Shown: positions 29,534 to 38,152, numbered from the stretch's first letter. The stretch is 47,608 nt of DNA from Woeseiaceae bacterium (GCA_013042375.1 JABDQH010000070.1:1-47608); one strand, 5' to 3'. Made by a program: numbers and translations. Notes: generated from the sequence alone by a model not told the origin.

Positions 29534-31231
29534 TCAATGTTGCGTCAACTGCACCCTGACGGTCTGGACAGCATTGGCAGGCATTTCGACCTCCGCGTAC
29601 TGCGGGCCGATCTGCAGAGAGAAACGCAGCGACTCCCTGGTCGTATTCAGCAACTGGACCGTGAGCAGTCCGTCGTCGTTGACGGCCGCACTCGCGTGCA
29701 GTGCATCGTCATCGAGCCCGTCGAGCCGCCGCTCAGTCTGCACGGCCGTGTCACCGGGACGAATCGTGCGGCTGAGCTGCGCCAGCACGTAGAACACGGG
29801 CGTGTAATAAACCTGGCCGGAATCGGTATCAATCATGATCGGCGCACCGCAGAAATTGCCTGCGTGATTGGGGCCACCATTGCGGTCGAGCACGACGTTC
29901 CAGTCGATCCAGCCGGCCATGCCGTGGTCGAGACTGACGATGATATTGCGCGCGTAGCGATGCACGGGGGTGTACATCGGGTGGTCCTCGACGTTCGGCG
30001 CCCAGGTCGCCGTGTAGGCCCAGTCGGTCGCCGTCTGGTTCCACCAGAACGCGTCGTTGTCGAACCAGCCGGTCTCCGTGAACCCCTCGGGGTCGGTAAT
30101 GCCGCCGGGCGCCGGTTTGCCGAGATCGTCAATCGTGCCTTCGGTGTGAATGATCTCGAACTGCGGGAACTTCGCTCGCACGCGTTCGAGCGTATCTTCA
30201 TAGACCTTGTAGGTACTCGCATACCAGTGGACGGCGGTGCCGTAGACGTACGGAGCCGTTTCGGGATCGGCCAGGATGACGTCGGTCCAGTGTTCGAGAT
30301 CGTTGCGGTTCTGGTCATAGATCAGCAACCTGACATCCTCGTGACCGCCCGCGTGTAGAGCCGGGCCAAGATGGTTCTTGATGAACTCGTTCTGGGTCTC
30401 GGGCGTGAAGTGCATGCTCTCCCAGTTGCCGCTGTTGCCATGCGGCTCGTTGACCGGCGTGAGTCCCCAGATATCGACCCCTTCGGCCGCGTAGGCATCG
30501 AGATACCGTACCAGGTAGTCGGCGTAGGTCCGCTCGTATTCGTCCTTCAATACGCCGCCGGTACCGTCCATACCGATCTCCCAGTTCGCGCGCTGAAAGT
30601 AGTCCTCGATGTCTTTCATCCAGGGCGGCGCGGTCCAGGCCGAGGAGACTATGCGCAGGTCCTTGTCCTGCTGCGCGTGCTTGATCGCGAGCGCCTCCTT
30701 GATCATGGGCAACAGGTCGAACGATTCATCGGCGATACCGGGGTAACGGCTCCTCGGGAAGCCGTCAGAATCCACGCCAATCGAGAACTGCTGCAACTCG
30801 GCATCGCCTGCAACGGGGGCGTATGAGTACTTGCCCTCCACCGAGAAGTCCGTGGATCCGATCGTCGTTCGCGCAAGCGAGAAGTTGGCGCCGTCTTTAC
30901 CGTAGATGCGCTGCATTACGGCCGCTCGCGCATCGGGCTCGAGGTGCGCGAGCACGAACGCCGACGATTCGGTAAACGACGAGCCAATTCCGACCAGCGT
31001 CTGCTTGCGGCGTTCGGGGTAGATTTCGATCACCGTTCCGGACGCCTTGCCATCCGCGAAAGGAACATTGGTCCCGGCAGCGAGGCGATCGCCCGCCTCA
31101 CTGGTGACGATGATTTCGGTACTCGCCTTGAGGCCATAGTGCCCGGGGTCCGGGCGCTCTTCAGCGCAGGAGGCAGTGAGCAACGCGATGACAGGCAGGG
31201 GCCAGCGATACAGGGGATTTTCAATACTCAT
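29534..31231 (-). CDS. GH30 family glycoside hydrolase, predicted lipoprotein
   Basis: 565 residues from ATG 31231 (MSIENPLYRWPLPV). A lipoprotein-like signal ends in LTASC. The GH30 (beta/alpha)8 barrel shows GIGSSFTESSAF, RTTIGSTDFS, the acid/base Glu262 in LTPVNEPHGN and the probable nucleophile Glu364 in IIHTEGTID. A C-terminal beta domain follows (about 480-565). Relatives hydrolyse glucosylceramide or beta-1,6-glucan; the latter (for example laminarin branches) would suit a marine bacterium, but this is inference. The gene lies between two exact 19-bp direct repeats and has an inverted repeat just before its start. It follows the PDZ gene by 55 nt on the same strand. Confidence 0.9.
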   Translation of the reverse strand: MSIENPLYRWPLPVIALLTASCAEERPDPGHYGLKASTEIIVTSEAGDRLAAGTNVPFADGKASGTVIEIYPERRKQTLVGIGSSFTESSAFVLAHLEPDARAAVMQRIYGKDGANFSLARTTIGSTDFSVEGKYSYAPVAGDAELQQFSIGVDSDGFPRSRYPGIADESFDLLPMIKEALAIKHAQQDKDLRIVSSAWTAPPWMKDIEDYFQRANWEIGMDGTGGVLKDEYERTYADYLVRYLDAYAAEGVDIWGLTPVNEPHGNSGNWESMHFTPETQNEFIKNHLGPALHAGGHEDVRLLIYDQNRNDLEHWTDVILADPETAPYVYGTAVHWYASTYKVYEDTLERVRAKFPQFEIIHTEGTIDDLGKPAPGGITDPEGFTETGWFDNDAFWWNQTATDWAYTATWAPNVEDHPMYTPVHRYARNIIVSLDHGMAGWIDWNVVLDRNGGPNHAGNFCGAPIMIDTDSGQVYYTPVFYVLAQLSRTIRPGDTAVQTERRLDGLDDDALHASAAVNDDGLLTVQLLNTTRESLRFSLQIGPQYAEVEMPANAVQTVRVQLTQH

Positions 31232-31247
31232 GGGCGCGCATGATAGC
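31229..31247. repeat. 19-bp direct repeat, right copy (GH30 start)
   Basis: CATGGGCGCGCATGATAGC, identical to 29491-29509, here covering the GH30 start codon. It carries the -10-like TATCAT on the minus strand, 8 nt before the ATG. Confidence 0.9.
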
Positions 31248-31262
31248 AAAGCCATGCGCGCC
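31233..31262. promoter_or_regulatory. Perfect 10-bp inverted repeat before the GH30 gene
   Basis: GGCGCGCATG (31233-31242) and CATGCGCGCC (31253-31262) are separated by 10 nt and end 1 nt from the GH30 start codon. The spacer contains the TATCAT-like box. It could be an operator or an mRNA hairpin hiding the start. The queA copy of the direct repeat lacks the second arm. Confidence 0.5.
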
Positions 31263-31286
31263 TATGGATCGGGGGGTGTCGTGACG

Positions 31287-32213
31287 CTACTCGGTTCGAT
31301 CCTCGGGAATCTCGACCTCGATCGTGCGCTTTCTTTTATCGCGCATGATGCCGAGCTCGAGTTCCTCGCCCGCCGTGTAGGACGCCAGGATACGCATGGC
31401 ATGACGGGCATCCTTCGGCTCGCGCCCGTCGATACTCTGGATGACGTCACCGTCCTCGAGCTCGAACGCGCCCGATTTCGGCGCCTTGACGACGAGCAGC
31501 CCGGTGTCCGTGCCGAAATAGCGGCCCAGCCCCTCGTTGAGTTCGACCAGTTCCAGGTCGCCGAGGCTCGTATGTGCCCACGGCGACGTGAAATCGAAGG
31601 CGAAACGTTGTACGCCTGGCACCGGCGGCACCGGCGCCACGTGGAATTCTCTCGGCCCGCGCTCGCCCGCCCACGCGAAGGCCTGTGGCGACATGGCGCG
31701 TGGCTCGACTTCGACGGAACCGACCTTGCCGCTGCGCAGGTATTCGAGCTTGAGCACATCGCCCTCCTCGACGCCCTTCATGAAGTCGAGCAAACGCCCG
31801 GCGGCGACCGCGGCCGACTCGGCGCTCATCGCCTCGTCGTTGACCGCGGTAATAATGTCCCCGGCACGCAACCCTGCGTCGCTGGCCGCACTCCCCGGCG
31901 TCACGCCGGTGATCTCGACGCCCTCGACGGGGTCAGACTCGCCTTCGCTCTGGATATTGACGCCCAGCATGGGCCGGTCGGAAAACTCGAAGCGCTGCTG
32001 GAACTCCATAATCTGCGGCAGGCGCTCCCTGGCGATCTCCGCCATCTCGCGCGCCGCCTCCTCCATGCGCGCCTCAGCCGCACGCATGCGTTCTTCCATC
32101 TCCAGTTCCCGGACTTCCGCCTCGCGCAGGCGTTCTTCTTGCGTCTGCGCAGCCGCCTGACCCGCAAGCAGCAGGATCGCCGCGGCAGGAACCATGATTT
32201 TCCACATCTTCAT
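31287..32213 (-). CDS. Periplasmic double-PDZ protein
   Basis: 308 residues: signal peptide (1-22, LLLAGQAAAQ), a charged helical/coiled-coil segment (25-65, rich in Glu/Arg: EAEVRELEMEERMRAAEARM) and two PDZ domains (about 75-155, MLGVNIQSEG, GLRAGDIITAVNDEAM; and about 215-300, LEDGDVIQSIDGREP). No protease domain is present. It is the third gene of the sigma/anti-sigma operon, 19 nt after the anti-sigma gene. PDZ domains bind protein C-termini, so it may sense misfolded envelope proteins and act on the anti-sigma factor. That role is inference. Confidence 0.85.
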   Translation of the reverse strand: MKMWKIMVPAAAILLLAGQAAAQTQEERLREAEVRELEMEERMRAAEARMEEAAREMAEIARERLPQIMEFQQRFEFSDRPMLGVNIQSEGESDPVEGVEITGVTPGSAASDAGLRAGDIITAVNDEAMSAESAAVAAGRLLDFMKGVEEGDVLKLEYLRSGKVGSVEVEPRAMSPQAFAWAGERGPREFHVAPVPPVPGVQRFAFDFTSPWAHTSLGDLELVELNEGLGRYFGTDTGLLVVKAPKSGAFELEDGDVIQSIDGREPKDARHAMRILASYTAGEELELGIMRDKRKRTIEVEIPEDRTE

Positions 32214-32232
32214 TCGGTCTTACTCCTCGCAA

Positions 32233-32814
32233 TCAAAACGCTGCCCGTTGCGCCTGCGCATAGCGCAACTGCAGCAGCGACTTCATCAACCTGACGCGTT
32301 CGCGCCAGAAAAGCTCGCGATCCTCGTCCGACATCCGGATCGAAGGATCATTCAACTGGTAATCGATGGCCGCGATGCGATCCTCGAGGTCCGCGATCGT
32401 CGCCATCGTGCCGGCACGCTGCACGGCCGGGGCATCCGGCAATTCGCGCAAGTTCGTTTCGAGCTGACGCGATTCGTGCATCAGCGTCTGCAGTGTCGTC
32501 AGCTGAATCCCGGGCTGCGTCCCCGTCGAGGTGGGCACTATCGTACCGACCGGTTCCTGCCGGATGCCCGGCAGCATGATCGCCACGACGAGCACCGCCG
32601 CCGCCACGCCGACGCCCGCATACCACGCCGACGGACGTTGCAGGACATTCCTCTGACGCAGCAGGCCTTCGGCCTCGCCCTGCATCCTGATTCGCTGCCA
32701 TACATCGCGCGGCGGCATCGTTTCCGGGAGCGCGTCCAGCCCGGTCTTCAGCGCAGCGTGTTCGCCTGCCGTCAAAGCACAGATCATCTCATCATCCTTC
32801 CTGTTACCGCTCAT
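32233..32814 (-). CDS. Probable membrane anti-sigma factor
   Basis: 193 residues. A cytoplasmic N-terminal helical part (1-65) is followed by one transmembrane helix (about 66-82, WYAGVGVAAAVLVVAIML) and a periplasmic part with long helices (about 105-193). No zinc anti-sigma motif (HxxxCxxC) is present. Position directly after a sigma factor gene (28 nt), single-helix topology and the cytoplasmic N-terminus are the basis for the call. No named family is recognised with certainty. A preceding GGAG supports the start at 32814. Confidence 0.7.
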   Translation of the reverse strand: MSGNRKDDEMICALTAGEHAALKTGLDALPETMPPRDVWQRIRMQGEAEGLLRQRNVLQRPSAWYAGVGVAAAVLVVAIMLPGIRQEPVGTIVPTSTGTQPGIQLTTLQTLMHESRQLETNLRELPDAPAVQRAGTMATIADLEDRIAAIDYQLNDPSIRMSDEDRELFWRERVRLMKSLLQLRYAQAQRAAF

Positions 32815-32842
32815 GCCCTGGTAACTCCTTCACATAAACCTT

Positions 32843-33439
32843 CTAATAAGTGACCGCAGCGCCCTCGGGCTGCTTGCCCTCGTCCGGCACTTCGAGAAAC
32901 GGTCGCAAGCGCTGATACGCGCGCGACAACTGGGACTTCGAGAAGCTCTCGCTCTTGCCCATGAGTCCCGCTATTTCCTTGTGCGTGAATCCTTCGACAT
33001 CGTGCAACCACACCACGGTACGGCTCACGTCCGACAGGCTGGCCAGCGCCGCATCGAGGTCCAGCGCATCGTCCGGGTGCCGTGAGACGCCGTGGCTCAG
33101 CGCATCGCCCTCCGTGACATCGTTCCAGTCGTCGGCCAGCGCCTGGCCACGCTTGGTCCACGCCGAGCGCAGGTACATGAGCGCCTTGGTCACGGCAATC
33201 CGCCGGATCCAGCTGCCGAGGGCCGCCTCGCCGCGAAATTTCGCGATCGAGCGCATCACCTCGATGAAGGTCTCCTGCGTCAGGTCCTCGGCCTGGGCCG
33301 GGGCCTTGGTGAAGCGCAGGCAGATCGAGTAGACCGGCGTCGCGAAGGCCCGGTAGATGATCTCGTGAGCCCTCGGATCACCCTTGGCGGCACGCCTGAC
33401 GATACCCGGGTCGATACTGATGTCGGCAAACTTGCTCAT
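32843..33439 (-). CDS. ECF-type RNA polymerase sigma factor
   Basis: 198 residues from ATG 33439. Region 2 is at about 20-90 (AEDLTQETFIEVMRSIAKFR, ALGSWIRRIAVTKAL) and region 4 at about 125-180 (DAALASLSDVSRTVVWLHD, GFTHKEIAGLMGKSESFSKS), with no region 3, as in ECF sigma factors. It is the first gene of a three-gene operon with a membrane anti-sigma factor and a periplasmic PDZ protein, which suggests envelope-stress control. Upstream TAAGAT ends 7 nt before the ATG within the palindrome CATCTTAGATG, so autoregulation is possible. Its targets are unknown. Confidence 0.92.
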   Translation of the reverse strand: MSKFADISIDPGIVRRAAKGDPRAHEIIYRAFATPVYSICLRFTKAPAQAEDLTQETFIEVMRSIAKFRGEAALGSWIRRIAVTKALMYLRSAWTKRGQALADDWNDVTEGDALSHGVSRHPDDALDLDAALASLSDVSRTVVWLHDVEGFTHKEIAGLMGKSESFSKSQLSRAYQRLRPFLEVPDEGKQPEGAAVTY

Positions 33440-33497
33440 ACCTGCCATCTTAGATGCTTGCGCCGGGCAAAGGGTCGCACGGTGGAGAAACCGCGCA

Positions 33498-33503
33498 TAT
33501 ACT
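33498..33503 (+). promoter_or_regulatory. -10 box of tRNA-Leu
   Basis: TATACT lies 18 nt before the first tRNA base, in the gap between the divergent sigma-factor gene and the tRNA. No convincing -35 is seen at 17 nt. Confidence 0.5.
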
Positions 33504-33521
33504 GTGCGCCCCATCGATTAT

Positions 33522-33608
33522 GCCGGGATGGCGGAACTGGTAGACGCGCCGGATTCAAAATCCGGTTTCCGAGAGGAAGTGGGGGTTCGATTCCCCCTCC
33601 CGGCACCA
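33522..33608 (+). tRNA. tRNA-Leu (anticodon CAA)
   Basis: 87 nt with encoded CCA. The acceptor stem is GCCGGGA/TCCCGGC. The anticodon arm CCGGA-TTCAAAA-TCCGG gives anticodon CAA, reading UUG. A long variable arm marks class II. The T-arm is GGGGGTTCGATTCCCCC. The NUDIX gene starts 16 nt after the CCA, so the two may share a transcript. Confidence 0.97.
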
Positions 33609-33624
33609 CGAAACAGGCCAGACG

Positions 33625-34158
33625 ATGAAGTACTGTTCGAGCTGCGGCGGCACCGTCAGCCACCGTGTCCCTGAGGGTGACGGTCGCGAGCGCGCGATCT
33701 GCGATGCCTGCGGCATCGTGCACTACCGCAACCCGCTCGTCGTGGTCGGCTGCGTCGCCGAACGCGACGGCAAGGTGCTCATGTGCAAGCGGGCGATCGA
33801 GCCGCGCTACGGCTACTGGACGCTACCCGCCGGTTTCATGGAGCTCGGCGAAACGGTCGGGGGCGGGGCCGCGAGAGAGACGCTCGAGGAAGCCCTGGCG
33901 ACGGTCGAGCTGGGCCACATCTTTGCCTGCGTCGATGTCGTCGCTGCCGGCCAGGTGCACCTCTTCTATACCGGCAAGCTGGTCAGTGATTTCGGTGCGG
34001 GCGACGAAACGCTGGAGGCGGTCCTGATGAGCGAAGAGGAAATCCCCTGGGACGAAATCGCGTTCCACAGCGTCGAGTTCGCGCTGCGCACGTACTTCGA
34101 GGACCGCGGGCGCAATCGCGGCGTGCACGTGCACGAGGTACGCCGCACGCGCTACTGA
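33625..34158 (+). CDS. Zinc-ribbon NUDIX hydrolase
   Basis: 177 residues. The N-terminus has a zinc ribbon with two CxxC pairs (CSSC at 4-7 and CDAC near 31). The NUDIX box follows at about residues 71-93 (GFMELGETVGGGAARE then LEEA); the last Gly of the consensus is Leu. NUDIX enzymes cleave nucleoside diphosphates linked to another group. In this subgroup ADP-ribose, NADH-like and FAD-like compounds are the usual guesses, and the substrate cannot be set from the sequence. It lies just after tRNA-Leu and converges on dsbC with a 7-nt gap. Confidence 0.9.
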   Translation: MKYCSSCGGTVSHRVPEGDGRERAICDACGIVHYRNPLVVVGCVAERDGKVLMCKRAIEPRYGYWTLPAGFMELGETVGGGAARETLEEALATVELGHIFACVDVVAAGQVHLFYTGKLVSDFGAGDETLEAVLMSEEEIPWDEIAFHSVEFALRTYFEDRGRNRGVHVHEVRRTRY

Positions 34159-34165
34159 GCGGCCA

Positions 34166-34915
34166 CTAAGGGTGCGCGACTGCCTGGTTGAGACGCGCGC
34201 CGAGCTGCGCCGGCGGCAGGTAGCCGCCGATCAGGGTCCCGTCTTCGAGCACGATCGCCGGCGTTCCGCTCAGACCGACTTCCCGGCCCAGCGAGTAGTG
34301 CTTCGAGATCATTGACGCATCACACTGCTGCGTCGCGAACTCGCGATCCAGTTTCGCAGCGGTCAGCGCATCGTTGCGGTTGTTCGCGCACCAGACGTCC
34401 TCCGACGTACTCCACGAACGGGAATTGGGGCCACTGCGCGGGTACAGCAGGTAGCGGACCGCGATGCCCTGTTCCAGGTACTGGTCGATCTGGCTGTGCA
34501 TGCGGCGACAATAGGTGCAGTCGATGTCGGTGAAAATAGTCACCTCGTGCCTCGCTTCCGCGGGCGAGAACACGATCGAGTCGGCGTCGGTCAGCGTCGC
34601 CATGAGATCGCGCCGCGCATCGTTGCGGCTCATCTCGGTGAGATTGACCTGGCTATCGAGGTCGATCAGGTCGCCCTGCAACAGGAAACGGGCGTCGGCC
34701 GACACGTAGGCGACGACCGAGCCTTTCTGGATCGTGTACCAGCCGTCGATCGGACTCCGGCCCACGTCCTCGGGCTCGATCATCTCGAACATTTCCGAGA
34801 TCTTCGCGCGGGCCGCTTCGAGGGCCGGGTCGGGCTCGGCTGCGACGGCACTGGCGCCGGTCAGGAGCATGAGCGCGATAGCAGCGCGTTGCATAAGTTT
34901 CAGTGAGCGATACAT
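34166..34915 (-). CDS. dsbC: Thiol:disulfide interchange protein DsbC
   Basis: 249 residues from ATG 34915; a TTG codon lies immediately before. A signal peptide ends near ASAVAA (26). The N-terminal dimerisation domain (27-95) is joined to a thioredoxin fold with the active site Cys133-Thr-Tyr-Cys136 (E. coli has CGYC) and the cis-Pro loop SGTPAIVLEDG. It rearranges wrong disulfides in periplasmic proteins and is kept reduced by DsbD. It follows xerD, a widely conserved pairing. The 92-nt gap contains a short inverted repeat (TCGCG/CGCGA). Confidence 0.95.
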   Translation of the reverse strand: MYRSLKLMQRAAIALMLLTGASAVAAEPDPALEAARAKISEMFEMIEPEDVGRSPIDGWYTIQKGSVVAYVSADARFLLQGDLIDLDSQVNLTEMSRNDARRDLMATLTDADSIVFSPAEARHEVTIFTDIDCTYCRRMHSQIDQYLEQGIAVRYLLYPRSGPNSRSWSTSEDVWCANNRNDALTAAKLDREFATQQCDASMISKHYSLGREVGLSGTPAIVLEDGTLIGGYLPPAQLGARLNQAVAHP

Positions 34916-35007
34916 CAAAACGGGTCCCTCGCGAAAATCGCGGCAAGTCTAACAAATGAGACCCTCAAAACACGCAAATTGTTGCAATTGCTTTGAAGCG
35001 GGACGCG

Positions 35008-35943
35008 TCAGCCGCGCGGATGGTGCTCGCCGTGCAGGTCCTTGAGGCGCTCGCGCGCGACGTGCGTATAGATCTGCGTCGTCGACAGGTCACTGTGGCC
35101 GAGCAGCATCTGTACGACCCTGAGGTCGGCGCCGCGATTGAGCAGGTGCGTGGCGAAAGCATGCCGCAGGCTGTGCGGCGACATCTTCTGCCGAATGCCG
35201 GCTTTCTCGGCATAGCGCTTGATGATGTGCCAGAACGCCTGGCGCGTCATGCGGTTGCCACGGCGCGTCGGAAACAGGGAATCCGTTTGCCGCTCGAGCA
35301 AAATCTCCATGCGCGGCCCGCTGATGAATTCCCTGAGCCAGCGCACGGACTCCTCGCCGAGCGGGATCAGGCGTTCGCGGTCGCCCTTGCCGACGATCCG
35401 CAGTACGCCCTGGTTGAAGTTAATCTGCGACTGCTGGAGGTTGATGAGTTCAGATACCCTGAGGCCGGTGGCGTACAGGAGCTCGAGCATCGTTCGATCG
35501 CGGTGGCCGAGCGGCTCATCGGTGTTGGGGGCGGCCAACAGCGCATCCACCTCTTCCTCGGACAGCGTCTTGGGCAGAGACCGCCCGATGCGAGGCATCT
35601 CGATGTCCGCTGTCGGGTCCGTGTCGCGCATGCCTTCGCGCATTATGTAACGGAAAAAGCGGCGGAAGCTCGACAGCTGGCGCGCCGTAGAACGCGGTTT
35701 GGCGCCCGACTCGACACGCTTGGCGATAAAATCGAGCAAGTCGGCCTTGTCGGCCTGTTCGATCGTCTTTTCCTGCTCGGACAGGCCCCGGCACAACGTC
35801 ATGAGGTCTGCGCGGTAAGCGCCGAGCGTGTTCTTCGAGAGCCCGCGCTCCATCCATATGGCATCGAGAAAACGGTCCACGAGCTCTTCCGAGCGCTGAA
35901 CTGTTTTCGACTCCGGCGTTACTGGTTTGTTGCTGCTGCCCAT
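35008..35943 (-). CDS. xerD: Site-specific tyrosine recombinase XerD
   Basis: 311 residues. The core-binding SAM-like domain (17-105) is followed by a catalytic domain with all residues visible: Arg162 (ATGLRVSEL), Lys186 (VGKGDRERLIPL), His257 and Arg260 (SPHSLRHAFATHLL), His283 (LGHSDLSTTQ) and the nucleophile Tyr292 (IYTHV). With XerC and FtsK it resolves chromosome dimers at dif during division. Linkage to dsbC and the full XerD signature argue against a phage or integron integrase. Confidence 0.97.
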   Translation of the reverse strand: MGSSNKPVTPESKTVQRSEELVDRFLDAIWMERGLSKNTLGAYRADLMTLCRGLSEQEKTIEQADKADLLDFIAKRVESGAKPRSTARQLSSFRRFFRYIMREGMRDTDPTADIEMPRIGRSLPKTLSEEEVDALLAAPNTDEPLGHRDRTMLELLYATGLRVSELINLQQSQINFNQGVLRIVGKGDRERLIPLGEESVRWLREFISGPRMEILLERQTDSLFPTRRGNRMTRQAFWHIIKRYAEKAGIRQKMSPHSLRHAFATHLLNRGADLRVVQMLLGHSDLSTTQIYTHVARERLKDLHGEHHPRG

Positions 35944-36136
35944 AAGCGTCCATCGATTCTCGTCGCGCAGTCCTTTGTCGCGATGATTTAGTCATCCAAA
36001 CCGGCATCTACTGCTGGTAGCATACCGGCACGCGATCATCGCCAAGCGACGGATTTTTCAAGGTTTACGAGTATGCTGGCCACGCCCGGGTGCGGGCGTG
36101 ATCGCTGTCACATAATCGGGAAAGCATTAACATAAA
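35944..36136. other. Intergenic region between xerD and the acyltransferase gene
   Basis: 193 nt between divergent genes, so it must hold both promoters. Visible: a 15-nt near-palindrome GATGATTTAGTCATC (35982-35996) on the xerD side, a hairpin CACGCCC/GGGCGTG (36081-36100), and a -10-like CATAAT (36111-36116) 20 nt before the GTG of the acyltransferase. No coding potential or known RNA motif is seen. Confidence 0.5.
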
Positions 36137-36883
36137 GTGAACTACGTCACACGAATGCTCGACGTCTTATGGGGCCTCCTTGCCTGGCTCATATTCGGTC
36201 TGCTCGTCATCTTCTTGTTGATCGCGGTTCTCGTCGTGCCGTCCGCCGAGTTGCGCCAGAAAATATCGACGTGGACCTCACGCATGGCGTTCGTCTTGCC
36301 GGCCGTCGACGTGAGTATCCGCGGCATGGACAACCTGCCGACGCACGACTGCGTCGTGGTCGCCAATCACGCCAGTTACATTGACGGCCCTCTGCTCAAA
36401 GGCTACCTCCCCTGGCGATTTAATTTTGTGATCAAGGGCGAAATGCGCGACTTTGCCCCGGCCCACTTCCTGTTGCGGCGAGCCGGCTCGAAGTTCGTCG
36501 AGCGCTCCGACATTCGCGGCAGTACCCGCGACGCACGGTCGATCGTCAAGGCGGCATTGCGCGGCGAATCGCTGGGCTTCTTCCCGGAAGGAACGTTTCG
36601 CAAGGAACCTGGCATCGGGCGTTTTCTTCCCGGGGCGTTCGTCGCCGCCAAGCGCAGCGACATGCCGGTCGTGCCGATCGCGATCGGCGGCTCGAGGTAT
36701 GTGCTGCCGTCCGGCGCGTTCCTGCCACGCCGCGGGCCGCTGACGATCGATATCCTGCCTGCGATCGCACCGGGCGATCCCGATTACAGGACCAGCCGGG
36801 GACTCGCCGAAGGGGCGCGGCAGCGTATCCTGGCCGTCCTCGACGAACCTGACCTGCTGGGACAGGAAGACCGCCCGGCATAA
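36137..36883 (+). CDS. 1-acyl-sn-glycerol-3-phosphate acyltransferase family protein
   Basis: 248 residues from a GTG at 36137; an in-frame ATG six codons later is an alternative. A transmembrane helix at about 10-33 (LWGLLAWLIFGLLVIFLLIA) is followed by a PlsC domain with the catalytic NHASYID (HX4D), the acceptor motif FFPEGTFRKE and VVPIAIGGS. Such enzymes transfer an acyl chain to lysophosphatidate in the inner membrane. Several paralogues usually exist, so this need not be the essential plsC. It diverges from xerD. Confidence 0.88.
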   Translation: MNYVTRMLDVLWGLLAWLIFGLLVIFLLIAVLVVPSAELRQKISTWTSRMAFVLPAVDVSIRGMDNLPTHDCVVVANHASYIDGPLLKGYLPWRFNFVIKGEMRDFAPAHFLLRRAGSKFVERSDIRGSTRDARSIVKAALRGESLGFFPEGTFRKEPGIGRFLPGAFVAAKRSDMPVVPIAIGGSRYVLPSGAFLPRRGPLTIDILPAIAPGDPDYRTSRGLAEGARQRILAVLDEPDLLGQEDRPA

Positions 36884-36963
36884 CGACAAACCAGTATTGC
36901 GCGAGGCGTGTATTTGGCGGAGAGTAACGGCCCTCGCAGTGCATCAATCTCTCGGAGTTCGTA

Positions 36964-38142
36964 ATGAGTTCAGACGTAGTCGTCGTGTCCGCCATGCGCA
37001 CGCCCGTCGGCGCATTCCAGGGCGCATTGAGCGGAGCAAGCGCCACCGACCTGGGCGCCGCCGCCATCAGGGAAACCGTGTCGGGCAGCGGCGTCGACGC
37101 CGCCGACATCGATCGGGTCATCATGGGTTGTGTCCTGCCGGCGGGTCTCGGCCAGGCACCCGCACGCCAGGCGGCCCTCGGCGCCGGCATACCCGAGGGC
37201 GTCCCGGCAATGACGGTAAACAAGATGTGCGGGTCAGGCATGGAGGCGATCATCCTGGCGCACGACATGATCAAGGCCGGCAGCGCCGGCGTCGTCGTCG
37301 CCGGCGGGCTCGAGTCGATGAGCAACGCGCCGTACCTGTTACCCAAGGCGCGCACCGGCTACCGCATGGGCCACCAGGAAGCACTCGATCACATGTTCAC
37401 CGACGGCCTGCAGGACCCGTTCGAAGGCCAGATGATGGGGCACTACGCGCAGGTCACAGCCGACAAATACGGCTTCAGCCGCGAAGCCATGGATGCATTC
37501 GCCATCGAATCGGTGACGCGCGCGCAGCGCGCGGTTGCCGACGGTACGTTTGCCGGCGAGATTGCGCCCGTCACGATCAAGACGCGCCGCGGCGAGACTA
37601 CCGTCGATGTCGACGAGACGCCCGGCAAGGTGTCCGTCGAGAAGATCCCGACACTGCGCCCGGCGTTCGCGAAAGACGGCACGGTGACCGCGGCGACCTC
37701 GTCATCGATTTCCGATGGCGCCGCGGCGGTCCTGGTGATGTCGGCCGACGAGGCCGACAGGCGCGGCCTTACGCCGATCGCGCGGATCGTCGGCCACTCG
37801 GCGTTCGCCCACGAACCCGCCTGGTTCACGACGGCGCCCGTGTTCGCGCTCAGGAAGCTGCACGAGGCTCTCGGCTGGACCCCCGCCGATGTGGATCTCT
37901 ATGAGATCAACGAGGCGTTCGCCGTCGTCACGATGGCGGCAATGCAGGACATCGGCCTCGGGCACGACAAGGTGAACATCAACGGCGGTGCCTGCGCGCT
38001 CGGGCACCCGATCGGTGCGACGGGATGCCGAATCTCGGTCACCTTGCTGCACGAACTCGCATCGCGGGGCCTGCAGCGTGGCATCGCTACCCAGTGTATC
38101 GGCGGCGGCGAAGCGACGGCCGTCGCCTACGAAATCATCTAG
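36964..38142 (+). CDS. Acetyl-CoA C-acetyltransferase (thiolase)
   Basis: 392 residues, a standard biosynthetic/degradative thiolase. Catalytic residues sit at the classical positions: Cys89 (NKMCGSGMEAI), His348 (ALGHPIGATG) and Cys378 (QCIGGGEATA), with NEAFA before. It condenses two acetyl-CoA or splits 3-ketoacyl-CoA. It is followed after 10 nt by a 3-hydroxyacyl-CoA dehydrogenase-like gene, so the pair carries out the last two steps of beta-oxidation or of branched-chain amino acid (isoleucine) breakdown. A GGAG sequence precedes the ATG. Confidence 0.96.
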   Translation: MSSDVVVVSAMRTPVGAFQGALSGASATDLGAAAIRETVSGSGVDAADIDRVIMGCVLPAGLGQAPARQAALGAGIPEGVPAMTVNKMCGSGMEAIILAHDMIKAGSAGVVVAGGLESMSNAPYLLPKARTGYRMGHQEALDHMFTDGLQDPFEGQMMGHYAQVTADKYGFSREAMDAFAIESVTRAQRAVADGTFAGEIAPVTIKTRRGETTVDVDETPGKVSVEKIPTLRPAFAKDGTVTAATSSSISDGAAAVLVMSADEADRRGLTPIARIVGHSAFAHEPAWFTTAPVFALRKLHEALGWTPADVDLYEINEAFAVVTMAAMQDIGLGHDKVNINGGACALGHPIGATGCRISVTLLHELASRGLQRGIATQCIGGGEATAVAYEII

Positions 38143-38152
38143 GAGAAGTAAG

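Noticed and set aside
33522..33608. tRNA-Leu as an integration site for a genomic island
   Set aside because: Both flanks are ordinary genes and no second copy of the tRNA 3' end is present in the window.
35008..35943. Tyrosine recombinase as a sign of an integrated mobile element
   Set aside because: It carries the full XerD signature and sits next to dsbC, the normal chromosomal setting. No attachment sites or phage genes are nearby.
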